17,808 bases of DNA from an archaeon (GTDB lineage Archaea > Halobacteriota > Syntropharchaeia > Alkanophagales > Methanospirareceae): positions 1 to 17,808 of the forward strand of contig JASEFB010000037.1 in the NCBI GenBank assembly GCA_030019325.1. The letters are read 5' to 3'. Under the pieces are notes generated by a model. That model was not told where the DNA came from. It made no database searches and saw only the letters and a list, made by a program, of their open reading frames with translations. Positions 1-7,507 of this stretch are shown here, one piece after another. The first letter of the stretch is position 1. Every line of letters begins with the position of its first letter. A program made the translations under genes and the position numbers.

Positions 1-1717
1 TTCCAATCAAGATCACTCTCATGATTATGCCAACCGTCAATGAAACGACAACCATCAAGCCAACTGCTTTGAGCATAGCCAGGCTGCCTAACTCTCGGAA
101 CAAAACAAAAAACGTCGCAATGCACGGAAAATACGTGGTCAGCATTATGCAAGCAATCGTCAATTGCTGCGGAGTCATACCCAAAGGCAATAACATGCCA
201 ATCGCTATATCCTTCCTCATGAATCCCAAGATCAACGCGACAATCGCTCCTTCTGGTAAACCGAGCAACGTCGTGAGAAGAGGAGAGAATATTCGGGAGA
301 GTATGTCGATTATGCCCGATATAAAGAACAGGTTCACGATGAAGATGCCTAATATAACGAAGGGAACCGCCTCAGCGAGAAAGCCATACGCCTTGGACCA
401 CGTTTTCTTGAGTAACGTTCTGGGATCAGGTTTTCGATACGGAGGGACTTCCAATAATAATTCCGGACTCTCTCCCCTGACGATCCTTTTCAACACCAAG
501 CCTAAGAAGATATAGAGCACTAAAAGGGTAAAATAGACGATAAGTATCCATTTCATGCCATATCTACCCAGAATTGCAAATATCATTGCTGATTGAGCCA
601 TGCACGGAATCGCGATAGCCATGAGTGTCATCGCGATGAACCGCTGCTTTTCTGTTTCCAGTATACGCGTCGCTAACGCACCGGGTACATTGCACCCACA
701 GCCCAATATCGTTGGCACGATCGCTGATCCATGCAATCCGAGTTTGTGCAAACCGGTATCGACGAGAACCGCGAGTCGTGGCAAATAGCCCGTGTCTTCG
801 AGTATGCTGAGCATGAAATAAAAGGTGATGACAAATGGCAAAACCATACCAAAAGGGACATATAATCCCGTCGTCAGGAGACCCAAGGACTGCTCGAAAT
901 CAAGGGATTCAATAGTGGATGTACCCACTAATAGATCATGTAATAGCCCGCTCGGCACAAATGAATTTACACCGCCTACGATCCACGGTCCATAGTACGT
1001 ATAGAAGATTGGATTCATCAGATAGTCAATTAGCACATTCCCTACCTCGATTATGAAGAGGAACATGAGGAGTATCACGAGTATCGCAAGGGGTATGCCC
1101 GTTGTTGGTCTCACGGTAGTATCCGCGAAACGTTCCCACATGGTGTGATGACGGTGATGCACTACTTGGACGTCCCGAATAATTTCACCAACTTTCAACC
1201 ATCGTTCCTCTTCAGACATTTGCTTGAGAGTTTTTGATGGCTGAGCGTCACCGACTGCAGATGCCAGTTCCTTTATCCCCGTTCCACATATTGCACAGGT
1301 TGGAACAACCGATACTCCGAGCACCTTCTCCAATTTCGCCACGTCTATATCAATGCCAAGATGCCTGGTCTCGTCCCACATGTTCAACGCTAAGACCGCG
1401 GGCTTCTTCGTTTCCAGAATTTCTAAGGTCAGGTAAAGATTCCTTTCTAAATGCGTTGCATCGACGACAGGTATGACGATATCCCCCTCGTGAAGCATGG
1501 TCTGAGCCACTGCCTCGGCTTTTGAAGTAGGCTCGAGGGAATACGCACCCGGTACATCAATGAGCTCGAACTTTTCTCCTCCAATGAAGGTGGTGCCCTT
1601 TATAAAATCAACAGTCGTTCCGGGATAATTCGACGAGATCACATTCACACCGGTCAGACGTGAGAAAACAACACTCTTACCAACGTTTGGGCAGCCCATC
1701 AGCGTTATCTTCTTCAT
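1..1717 (-). CDS. feoB: Ferrous iron transporter FeoB, one-piece, 3' end beyond window
   Basis: This open frame starts with ATG at 1717 and stays open to the left edge (about 572 codons), so only the extreme C-terminus is missing. Established FeoB role: GTP-dependent ferrous iron import at the cytoplasmic membrane. Seen: G1 motif GCPNVGKS at residues 8-15, a G2-type NYPGTT, G3 DVPG followed by AYSLEP, G4 NMWD, then a spacer and many hydrophobic segments. The Gate region includes LGCGCNVPGA and IPCMAQ, with conserved cysteines after proline/glycine turns. The start overlaps the stop of the upstream feoA by 4 nt (ATGA), so the two are probably translationally coupled. It is paralogous to the split FeoB at 4418-6245, which is useful as an internal reference: here the G domain and the core are fused through a spacer containing EEERW. 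Confidence 0.95.
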   Translation of the reverse strand, partial: MKKITLMGCPNVGKSVVFSRLTGVNVISSNYPGTTVDFIKGTTFIGGEKFELIDVPGAYSLEPTSKAEAVAQTMLHEGDIVIPVVDATHLERNLYLTLEILETKKPAVLALNMWDETRHLGIDIDVAKLEKVLGVSVVPTCAICGTGIKELASAVGDAQPSKTLKQMSEEERWLKVGEIIRDVQVVHHRHHTMWERFADTTVRPTTGIPLAILVILLMFLFIIEVGNVLIDYLMNPIFYTYYGPWIVGGVNSFVPSGLLHDLLVGTSTIESLDFEQSLGLLTTGLYVPFGMVLPFVITFYFMLSILEDTGYLPRLAVLVDTGLHKLGLHGSAIVPTILGCGCNVPGALATRILETEKQRFIAMTLMAIAIPCMAQSAMIFAILGRYGMKWILIVYFTLLVLYIFLGLVLKRIVRGESPELLLEVPPYRKPDPRTLLKKTWSKAYGFLAEAVPFVILGIFIVNLFFISGIIDILSRIFSPLLTTLLGLPEGAIVALILGFMRKDIAIGMLLPLGMTPQQLTIACIMLTTYFPCIATFFVLFRELGSLAMLKAVGLMVVVSLTVGIIMRVILIG

Positions 1718-1968
1718 ATCTTTTGGATTAAGATCTGCCGTGCCATCCCCCTCCCAATTGCTATCAGCGTTCCTTCGACGTCTATGACGAGCGGCCCCCT
1801 CGCAGGTTGTGCCGCTATTATCTCGACGATTTTTCCTTCCTTGAGTCCCATCGTCCTGAAATGGCGCTGCCTCCCGCTGCCAGCTCCTAACGCAACAATT
1901 TTCGCCCGTTCACCGGGTAACAGCGTAGTGAGGGGGACCACTCCTTCGTCTGGACTCATATCTCTCAT
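1714..1968 (-). CDS. feoA: FeoA-family protein
   Basis: An 84-residue SH3-like FeoA protein, the usual small cytoplasmic partner of FeoB. Seen: MPLTTL-type opening (VVPLTTLLPGERAKIV), the central RTMGLKEGKIVEII turn, and the closing IAIGRGMARQILI, all FeoA hallmarks. It is the first gene of a two-gene feoAB operon and overlaps feoB by 4 nt. The start could be the ATG at 1968 or the one three codons later (MSPDEG); no strong Shine-Dalgarno separates them. Its upstream region lacks the CCTAA arrays found before the second Feo operon and instead has a 10-bp palindrome at 1984-1993. Confidence 0.93.
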   Translation of the reverse strand: MRDMSPDEGVVPLTTLLPGERAKIVALGAGSGRQRHFRTMGLKEGKIVEIIAAQPARGPLVIDVEGTLIAIGRGMARQILIQKI

Positions 1969-1983
1969 TTGTTATTCCACTGT

Positions 1984-1993
1984 ATGTATACAT
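1984..1993. promoter_or_regulatory. Short palindrome upstream of feoAB
   Basis: ATGTATACAT is a perfect 10-bp palindrome 16-25 nt upstream of the feoA start, close to where transcription should begin. It could be an operator, but a palindrome this short and AT-rich can occur by chance. No second copy was noticed. Confidence 0.25.
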
Positions 1994-2056
1994 CTCTTTT
2001 TCCTTTTATTCTGTTTTTTTTGCGTCTTGCATTGCATCAATAGTTGTGGTTGAGCA

Positions 2057-2239
2057 TCATTCCAGCATTTTAACCCCTAACTTACCCATCCTCCCCAGTT
2101 CTTCTTTTATATCTTCAAAGATAGTGCTGAGTGGGTGTGGAATACCAACTAAAGCAGTAGCTCCTAAGGTCTCTCCACATGTCCAATTCTCAGCTTTACT
2201 GACTGACCATGGGAATCCAGTGGTTTGGTATCGGTACAT
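2057..2239 (-). pseudogene. Unrecognised C-terminal gene fragment
   Basis: A 60-codon frame ends at 2057. Its protein-like part contains TCGETLGATALVGIPHP followed by an amphipathic stretch, IFEDIKEELGRMGKLG. It has no credible ribosome binding site and its first codons overlap the 3' end of the methyltransferase remnant in another frame. I read it as the surviving end of a larger gene, joined to its neighbour by deletion or frameshift. I do not recognise the family. A functional 60-residue protein is possible but less likely. Confidence 0.3.
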
Positions 2240-2615
2240 GAAGTCCAGAAAGAATCAATGCGCCAAATAAAACCTGCATCAACTGCATATTCATATTTAC
2301 TTCCCCCTCTTCCATCCTTTTATATGTTGGTAGTTTCCTACTTCTTTCTCTTGTTAAGAAATTTAACATCTTACAGACAGGATATTTTATCTTCCAATGC
2401 ACTCCTGATTTACGCCTAGAATTATCCGTTCTATCCACTTCCACAATAACAATCTTTCCATTTGGTTTAGTAACGCGTATCATTTCCTTAATCCCTCTTT
2501 CAACGTCTTTTAATGGCCATAATGCAAACTTGCAAATCGTTGCATCAAAAGATTTATCCTTTGCGGGAAGATTGTGTGAATCGCAAATTAGAAGATTTAC
2601 GGAAGTTTTCAGCAC
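2196..2615 (-). pseudogene. 5'-truncated class I SAM methyltransferase remnant
   Basis: The frame encodes the middle of a Methyltransf_11-type protein: ICDSHNLPAKDKSFDATIC (post-II motif), then IKEMIRVTKPNGKIVIVEVD (the strand after motif III). The N-terminal SAM-binding motif I (usually an acidic residue followed by GxGxG) is absent. At that point the frame runs backwards into the winged-helix gene, which overlaps it by about 60 nt in a different frame. The only start is a GTG inside that neighbour. A deletion that removed the 5' third of the methyltransferase and joined it to the winged-helix gene explains this best. The C-terminal 30 residues (after GEVNMNMQ) also look unlike the family and may be another junction. 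Confidence 0.55.
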
Positions 2616-2883
2616 TCTTGATACATTCTCTACCCTTTTCTGTCAATACATACATCTTTATCCACTCCCTCCCACCTGGCACTGGCACACTGCATCTTTC
2701 ACACATTGGAGACCCTACGCATCCCAGACCTTCTCTCGAACTGATTTCTCTGAGATAACCTGCACGAACCATGAACTCTATCCTCGCCGTTAGTACAGAT
2801 TTCCTCATACCCAACTCCGTAGCAAGCTTATCTAAGGTGCCTCCTTTCTCTATCTTGCGTAGAATTTCCTCTGTTGTGGTCAA
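2554..2883 (-). CDS. FeoC-like winged-helix protein with cysteine cluster
   Basis: A 109-codon frame starting at TTG (2883), preceded by AAAGGGC. Residues 1-50 form a winged helix: EEILRKIEKGGTLDKLATELGM, then a recognition helix, then a wing with GYLREI. Cysteines follow at 55, 61 and 64 (C-x5-C-x2-C), with another at 87. FeoC-like regulators have the same plan, with cysteines in the wing that can carry an iron-sulfur cluster, and the position near feoAB fits. The last 18 or so residues (after IKSAENF) are read out of frame through the methyltransferase remnant, so the natural C-terminus has been replaced. The DNA-binding part appears intact. It could also be a generic archaeal winged-helix regulator. 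Confidence 0.65.
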   Translation of the reverse strand: MTTTEEILRKIEKGGTLDKLATELGMRKSVLTARIEFMVRAGYLREISSREGLGCVGSPMCERCSVPVPGGREWIKMYVLTEKGRECIKSAENFRKSSNLRFTQSSRKG

Positions 2884-2918
2884 TTTAGCCCTTTCTTATC
2901 ATTTTACTTGTAAAAAGA

Positions 2919-3240
2919 TCATCTTTTGAATTCACCACCATTTGACCCCACGATATATTTGAACATTTGGTGCGAACCCTCGGTAGGAAGCGTGCTGATT
3001 ATCTCAATATCCTCCCTCTTTGGTATTTCCCCTTGCCGCAGGTTCGAAAGTGCCAATTGTGCAGCACTGAAAGAACACGACACGCATATACACGGTTTTC
3101 CAGCTATCAGTTCTTCTTATGCTGTTCTGCGTGCAATTCTGCTATCTCGTCCACTATTATTTTTTGCGTAGTCCCTCTTTCCTCTATTGTAATAGGCTCT
3201 ATCTTTCCTTGAGGCGGTGTTATTTCTTTGCATTGCCAAT
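2919..3240 (-). pseudogene. Frameshifted remnant, possibly FmdE-like
   Basis: The roughly 430 bases between 2884 and 3320 have no intact gene. Two adjacent minus-strand frames look coding but are broken. Frame one (about 3238 to a stop at 3107) gives ITPPQGKIEPITIEERG and EIAELHAEQHKKN. Frame two (about 3115 to a stop at 2919) gives KPCICVSCSFSAAQLALSNL and then EIISTLPTEGSHQMFKYIVG. Reading across the frameshift gives one plausible polypeptide with a Cys-rich turn and a layout like FmdE-type proteins. That family call is tentative. No start codon with a ribosome binding site was found. Confidence 0.3.
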
Positions 3241-3262
3241 CAAAACTATTCTATTTCTCGAT

Positions 3263-3313
3263 AAAAAACAAAAAATGGAGAAAGAGGGTGTTATATATCC
3301 CCCTCCCTCAATT
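3263..3313 (-). terminator. Terminator of the expanded Feo operon
   Basis: Just after the last gene of the operon (stop at 3321), the minus strand reads GAGGG, an AT-rich loop, CCCTC, then TTTCTCC and the T-rich run TTTTTTGTTTTTT. The T run is the strongest part; archaeal termination depends mainly on such runs. Confidence 0.5.
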
Positions 3314-3320
3314 GCACATT

Positions 3321-3965
3321 TCAACGTGCCTTTTTCCCACTGTACACCAGAACCAGAAACAAAATCAGCCCAATCACCAGTATCGAAAAGAATATTGCTC
3401 CTCCCACAACGGCAGGCTCTTCCTCCTCCTCTGGTTCTTCCACACCCTCAAAAAGCTCCCAGTCCGGCAAGGTCAAAAACTTGTCCCTCGTATCTTCCCA
3501 CTCTGACTTGAACAGCGCTCTTTCTTCACTCGTTGCGTTCTCTGGGTCAAACATCACCTTCTTACGAAGTTCAAAGAAATCTTCCGGGAACACTCCCTCC
3601 TTGAGCACGACCTCGAAACACTCTCCAGTTGAGTTTCGACAGACATCGAACCTGAAATTATCCAAGGTATTGTCCTTTGATATTATCTTCAAGTTCTTAT
3701 TGCTCATGTTTGTCACTTCAGTCCCATTGAGCAGAATTATTTTATACTCGCCTTTTGTCTCCACTTCCATCCCAGGTCCCGTCCCTGTTATCTCTACTTC
3801 TGTTCCATCATCCAAAACCACAATGGGCGATAACTCGAATGCTGGCGGTGCCTTTGCTCCAGGCATGTGCGCATTAACGGAAATAACCGCCGTGGATAGT
3901 GCCAGCAAAGACATTAGCACGATTGCTACTGCTTTTGTTTGATTTTTGCACTTTGCATTTTTCAT
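3321..3965 (-). CDS. Secreted, C-terminally anchored Feo-operon protein
   Basis: A 214-residue protein of no family I recognise. The start is taken as ATG 3965 because it begins a signal peptide (KNQTKAVAIVLMSLLALSTA) and follows GGAGG; a GTG at 3971 is also possible and would overlap the upstream stop. The mature part has a DDGTEVEITGTGPGMEVET stretch resembling a small beta domain, a nearby cysteine pair (CRNSTGEC), four N-x-S/T sequons, a helical acidic region, a Glu-rich stalk (VEEPEEEEEP), and one C-terminal membrane helix ending GKKAR. So it is predicted to face outside and be held in the membrane. As the last gene after FeoB and a four-helix membrane protein, with zero or overlapping spacing, it may act with the transporter, for instance in presenting iron. 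That role is inference. Confidence 0.8.
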   Translation of the reverse strand: MKNAKCKNQTKAVAIVLMSLLALSTAVISVNAHMPGAKAPPAFELSPIVVLDDGTEVEITGTGPGMEVETKGEYKIILLNGTEVTNMSNKNLKIISKDNTLDNFRFDVCRNSTGECFEVVLKEGVFPEDFFELRKKVMFDPENATSEERALFKSEWEDTRDKFLTLPDWELFEGVEEPEEEEEPAVVGGAIFFSILVIGLILFLVLVYSGKKAR

Positions 3966-3967
3966 TT

Positions 3968-4417
3968 TCACGTCTCCCCCTCCTTCAAGATATAATACAC
4001 GATTACCAGCGAGAACGGCAGCAAAAACACCTCCGGGCAATACGGTGGTGCATAACTTGCTAAAAATCCTTCCAAGCTGTTAAACCACGTCTCTTCTCCC
4101 GGAATAGAACTCGCTATTCTCGCCCATATCGCCATTCCTGCCACTATCCATATCATTATGCTCGCCATCACTGCCTTTGCTATTTGATGTACCTCTGCGA
4201 AGTTCTTCACGCTACTTAAATAAAACAGACTCGCAGAGAGAAGAATTATCGCTTTCCACGGCAGGAACATGGGGTCTGAGGCTCCTGAAGAATCTAAAAT
4301 CCCCCACGTAAATCCCTCACCCGCGCTTGCAATCAGTTCTGCAGCTCCGAACGCCAATGCTACTGCACCTAAAACTGCGAAATATATCTGTCCAAATTTC
4401 TTCTCATTCTCGTTCAT
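3968..4417 (-). CDS. Four-helix membrane protein of the Feo operon
   Basis: A 149-residue membrane protein with hydrophobic segments near residues 10-30, 52-70, 80-102 and 126-145. It begins directly after the FeoB core stop with no gap, and its own stop overlaps the next gene's alternative GTG start (GTGA), so it is clearly part of the operon. No family was recognised. A single cysteine in APPYCPEVF sits next to the last helix. Its place between the FeoB core and a secreted anchored protein suggests a membrane partner of the transporter, which is inference from context only. Confidence 0.8.
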   Translation of the reverse strand: MNENEKKFGQIYFAVLGAVALAFGAAELIASAGEGFTWGILDSSGASDPMFLPWKAIILLSASLFYLSSVKNFAEVHQIAKAVMASIMIWIVAGMAIWARIASSIPGEETWFNSLEGFLASYAPPYCPEVFLLPFSLVIVYYILKEGET

Positions 4418-5674
4418 CTACGCCACCCCCAGCATGATTCCTATCAGATGTATCAAGCCACCGTAAACAAAGACCATCGCTACGAGCGAAGCAAAGCTGC
4501 CAAGAATTTCTTTCCAGTTCTCTTCCTTCAGCATCAGTGCGAACGTCGCTAAGCACGGGAAATAGATGCACAGCAGAACCACGGACGTGAACACCTGAAA
4601 AGTGGTCATTATCCCCTGCGCCATAAGACCGCCGAGCACGCCAACAGCTAAATCTTTCCTCAGAAAGCCTGCTATTAGCGGCGCTACTGTTTCTGATGGC
4701 ACTCCAAACCATACCATTAGCAACGGACCAAATACAGCCGCCAGCCAATCCATCGCTCCAGTCAGGTACATAAGACCAACAATTATACTACCTAACAGAA
4801 CGAAAGGAACCGCAACGAGGAGAAAACGTGACGTCCTTATCCACAGCTTTCTTCCGATATTTCTCAGCGTTGGCATTTGATACGGCGGCACGTCCATTAT
4901 GAGTTCTGGCGACTTCCCGAGCACGATTTTGTTAAGGATGAATCCAAAACCCAGATATCCGATGGCTAAAGTCAGGAAAATCCAGCCCATCAGCTCTGGC
5001 ACTAACTCTTGCATAATTCCTATTTGCGCACCACATGGAACAAATATCGCTAACAGTGTCATCATCATGAATCTTTGTTTCCTTGTTTCCAGTGGTCTCG
5101 TAGCCGTTACTCCCGGAACATTGCAGCCTAAGGAAAGGAAAGTGGGCACAATCGCATAGCCGTGCAGACCTATTTTGTGCAGCACTGTATCAACGAGAAC
5201 AGCCAGTCTCGGCAAATAGCCTATATCCTCCAGTATTGCAAAGATCAGATAAAACGCCAGTACTGCCCACAGGACTACGCCAAAAACAATGAACAGCCCG
5301 CTGGTAAGCACACCAAAAGCCTCAAAGCAATTGTCCGAGGCTACAAGCACTCCGTCCTCTATATGTCCAGCATCTACCATGAGTGCATAGAACGGGTTTC
5401 CTAACCCGCCGAGAAAAAACGACTGCAGCCACGGCAGCCAGTGCTCATCGAAAATCTTAACCATGAAGCCGTCTGTAAACAGGGTGCCTGCGAAATCGCA
5501 GAAAAAAGACCAGAAGCCGTATATAACCGCAATTGCAACCGGTATCCCCGTCAGCGGCTTAACCGTGAGTTCCGCAATTGCATCCTTCAATGTATGTTTA
5601 TATGCACCAAATTCCACCGTTTGCTTTGATATCTTCTCTATCAAATCCCATCTCTCATCAACTGACAGCGGCAC
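4418..5674 (-). CDS. feoB: FeoB membrane core, separate subunit
   Basis: The membrane half of FeoB as its own protein of 418 residues, from GTG 5674. Seen: a spacer helix (SVDERWDLIEKISKQ), TVKPLTGIPVAIAVIYGFW leading into the first helix, a Gate motif with LSLGCNVPGV and VPCGAQIG, the second Gate region, and a C-terminus VYGGLIHLIGIMLGVA. The frame extends upstream to another GTG at 5722, but AAGGAGGTG at 5681-5689 lies 7 nt before GTG 5674, an ideal spacing, so I chose that start. It overlaps the G-protein gene by 17 nt in another frame. Compared with the one-piece FeoB at 1-1717, the break falls in the spacer between G domain and core, so no conserved element is lost. Confidence 0.9.
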   Translation of the reverse strand: MPLSVDERWDLIEKISKQTVEFGAYKHTLKDAIAELTVKPLTGIPVAIAVIYGFWSFFCDFAGTLFTDGFMVKIFDEHWLPWLQSFFLGGLGNPFYALMVDAGHIEDGVLVASDNCFEAFGVLTSGLFIVFGVVLWAVLAFYLIFAILEDIGYLPRLAVLVDTVLHKIGLHGYAIVPTFLSLGCNVPGVTATRPLETRKQRFMMMTLLAIFVPCGAQIGIMQELVPELMGWIFLTLAIGYLGFGFILNKIVLGKSPELIMDVPPYQMPTLRNIGRKLWIRTSRFLLVAVPFVLLGSIIVGLMYLTGAMDWLAAVFGPLLMVWFGVPSETVAPLIAGFLRKDLAVGVLGGLMAQGIMTTFQVFTSVVLLCIYFPCLATFALMLKEENWKEILGSFASLVAMVFVYGGLIHLIGIMLGVA

Positions 5675-6245
5675 TTTCACCACCTCCTTGAGCTTGCGCT
5701 TCACCTGTACTCGCAGCTGCACTTACAGCACCTACACTTTCGATAATTTTTTCTATTTTCACCGGTGCTGCATCCTTTATCTTTGAAACGAGTTCCTTGA
5801 ACCCTTCTCCACTTATCGCGATAGTTGGCACTACCGGCACACCGAGAATTCGCTCCAGTTTCTCCACATCTATTCTTATATTCTTGTCCTCGGCAACGTC
5901 CCACATGTTTAGCGCTACTACAACCGGATAACCGCGTTCGATAATTTCCAAAGCTAAGTAAAGACCTCGCTCTACTTTCGATGCGTCGAGCACGCATACA
6001 ACCACAGAATCTCGGTTCTCTTCAAGCATTTTCACTGCTACTTCTTCTGCTCTATCCTTTGGCTCTAATGAAAATGCTCCTGGCACGTCTATCAGCTCGA
6101 CATCTTCCCTTTCTAAACGCATCCAGCCTTTCATGAAATCCACTGTCGTCCCAGGATAATTCGACTCAAACACTTTTGCCCCCGTCAGCCGGTTGAAGAA
6201 GACGCTTTTTCCCACATTGGGATGCCCCATCAATAAGATTTTCAT
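5658..6245 (-). CDS. feoB: FeoB G-protein domain, separate subunit
   Basis: A 195-residue stand-alone FeoB GTPase. Seen: G1 GHPNVGKS at residues 7-14, NYPGTTVDF (G2), DVPGAFSLEP (G3), NMWD (G4), and VPTIAISGEGFKEL around the G5 position. After about residue 165 it ends in a low-complexity Ala/Gly/Ser/Glu tail and a TGA at 5658, just inside the start of the core gene. It follows the upstream feoA stop by 2 nt. The role should be GTP-driven gating of the separately made core. The Ala/Gly tail may be a flexible linker or simply DNA whose sequence is constrained by the overlapping ribosome binding site and core start. Confidence 0.92.
   Translation of the reverse strand: MKILLMGHPNVGKSVFFNRLTGAKVFESNYPGTTVDFMKGWMRLEREDVELIDVPGAFSLEPKDRAEEVAVKMLEENRDSVVVCVLDASKVERGLYLALEIIERGYPVVVALNMWDVAEDKNIRIDVEKLERILGVPVVPTIAISGEGFKELVSKIKDAAPVKIEKIIESVGAVSAAASTGEAQAQGGGESAAVS
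5681..5689 (-). promoter_or_regulatory. Internal ribosome binding site that starts the FeoB core
   Basis: AAGGAGGTG on the minus strand lies inside the 3' end of the FeoB G-protein gene, 7 nt before GTG 5674. It supports separate, coupled translation of the FeoB core rather than a sequencing frameshift in a single feoB. Confidence 0.75.
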
Positions 6246-6247
6246 TT

Positions 6248-6481
6248 CTATTCCACCTCCACAACTATTTTTTCCGCTATGCCCAATCCCAAAGAAGTAA
6301 ACGATTTGTCCACTTCTACCACCACAGGTCCTTTTATGGGCTGCTTCGTCGCCATTCTTATATTTTTACCCACTCTTATACCCATGCCTGCTATTTTCGC
6401 CCTCAAATCCTCCGCTATTTCTTTCACCGTTCCTTCTTCATCAAAATCCATTTCACTCAGCTTCTTTTCCATTACTTTCAC
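6248..6481 (-). CDS. feoA: FeoA-family protein
   Basis: A FeoA domain of about 77 residues: EEGTVKEIAEDLRAKIAGMGIRVGKNIRM, GPVVVEVDKSFTSLGLGIAEKIVVEV. The start may be GTG 6481, overlapping the upstream feoA stop by 4 nt (GTGA), or ATG 6472 three codons later. An AAGGAGG lies only 2 nt before the GTG but 11 nt before the ATG, so neither spacing is ideal. It lies 2 nt upstream of the FeoB G-protein gene. Confidence 0.88.
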   Translation of the reverse strand: MKVMEKKLSEMDFDEEGTVKEIAEDLRAKIAGMGIRVGKNIRMATKQPIKGPVVVEVDKSFTSLGLGIAEKIVVEVE

Positions 6482-6768
6482 ATCCTCCTTACTATAACTT
6501 TTTGCGCCATCCCGCGACCTATGGAGACCGTGTTTCTATCTACCTCCACAGTAACGGGTCCGTAGCAGGAAATCATACGAACCACGCTGCCTTCAAATAA
6601 ACCACGGAGCAACAGCTTCTGGCGAATGCCATGACCCCCTTCAACAGCCATGATTCTTCCCAGTTCACCGGGTTTCAACTGGCTTAGCGGCATTGTATCA
6701 CCGTAATTATCATTTAGAAAAGACCGCTTCTCCTCTGCCATCTGGTTGCTCACGCACTCATCGCCCAT
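6478..6768 (-). CDS. feoA: FeoA-family protein with N-terminal extension
   Basis: A 96-residue protein whose FeoA domain starts near residue 26 (MPLSQLKPGELGRIMAVEGG), continues with KLLLRGLFEGSVVRMI, and closes with VSIGRGMAQKVIVRRM. This is the most canonical FeoA of the operon. The first 25 residues have one cysteine and no clear fold. A later in-frame ATG (MAEEKRS, residue 10) is an alternative start. It starts 12 nt after the triple-FeoA stop and overlaps the next feoA by 4 nt. Confidence 0.9.
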   Translation of the reverse strand: MGDECVSNQMAEEKRSFLNDNYGDTMPLSQLKPGELGRIMAVEGGHGIRQKLLLRGLFEGSVVRMISCYGPVTVEVDRNTVSIGRGMAQKVIVRRM

Positions 6769-6780
6769 TTTATTCTCTTT

Positions 6781-7488
6781 TTATTCCACCCAAATCTTTT
6801 CTGCGAGCCCGCGTCCAATAGTTACCAATAGTTCATCCATTTTCGCAAGCACATAAGTTCCCCTTTTTGGAACAGGTGCAGGCATCTCCTTCCTGACCAA
6901 TGTTATCTCTTTACCTTCCACTATTCTGAGCTGTTCAAATTTCTCCCTGAGCGAGGTTCCACCGATTATCTTGCTTATCTTTGCCTTCTCGCCTTCCTCA
7001 AGATAATTAATCTGGATGGATTTTCCTTCCTTTTCTACCAGCGCCTTCGATGCTTGACCTTCGCCCATACTTATCTCCTTGTCGTCTATTTTGAACACCA
7101 ATGTGTCATCAGGAAGGTGGCGTAAGAACTCAACTTCGCTTCCTTTTTCTATGCCCAGTCCAGAAAGATAACCCTCAAAAACTTTTCCACCTTCAATGGT
7201 CTTTACTGTTCCCTTTTCTCCTGTCTCAAGTCTTAGAAGTGGAAGCGTTTCGCCTTCTTTATCCACATACACCTTATCTGCCCATCCACGAGCTATGACT
7301 GCTTCTCTTCCTGCTGCTTTCAGTGAAATAGGTCCTGCGTGCACGTGCACGGGTTCAGTGGCTACCACTGTAAGCTCAGTTCCTTCAGCAATGCCTAACT
7401 CCTCCAGATGCCCTTTGACTTCCAAGCCGCCGTCTATTCTCTTTACCGCTACTTTTACCTCTGGCTCGACTTCGCTTAACAGTTTCAT
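6781..7488 (-). CDS. Triple FeoA-domain fusion protein
   Basis: A 235-residue protein made of three consecutive FeoA/SH3-like domains, roughly 1-76, 80-152 and 155-235. Each repeats the family plan: a basic/acidic opening strand (VAVKRIDGG, GTVKTIEGG, AKISKIIGG), a LGIxxG-type turn (ELGIAEGTEL, GLGIEKGSEV, QLRIVEGKEI), and an ending of the type A-x-K-x-x-V (GWADKVYV, GQASKALV, GLAEKIWV). It is the first gene after the palindrome array at 7508-7641, preceded by AGGATAAAAGAA, and leads an operon with two more FeoA proteins and a split FeoB. Single FeoA domains bind the FeoB assembly. A three-domain chain could scaffold a FeoB trimer, which is inference. Confidence 0.9.
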   Translation of the reverse strand: MKLLSEVEPEVKVAVKRIDGGLEVKGHLEELGIAEGTELTVVATEPVHVHAGPISLKAAGREAVIARGWADKVYVDKEGETLPLLRLETGEKGTVKTIEGGKVFEGYLSGLGIEKGSEVEFLRHLPDDTLVFKIDDKEISMGEGQASKALVEKEGKSIQINYLEEGEKAKISKIIGGTSLREKFEQLRIVEGKEITLVRKEMPAPVPKRGTYVLAKMDELLVTIGRGLAEKIWVE

Positions 7489-7507
7489 TTCTTTTATCCT
7501 CTATTTC

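Noticed and set aside
21..788. Plus-strand open frames opposite the first feoB
   Set aside because: They are antisense to a clear FeoB reading frame with all G motifs, and show no family features or ribosome binding sites.
2926..3511. Plus-strand frames in the graveyard and opposite the secreted protein
   Set aside because: Overlapping frames with no initiation signals and Ser/Phe/Leu-rich composition typical of antisense reading.
3966..4040. N-terminal extension of the secreted protein to 4040
   Set aside because: It lies inside the preceding gene and would bury the signal peptide; ATG 3965 follows a good ribosome binding site.
5658..5722. A frameshift error or programmed frameshift in a single feoB
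   Set aside because: A perfect ribosome binding site and start codon lie at the right spacing for the second gene, and the break falls between domains. No slippery sequence was evident.
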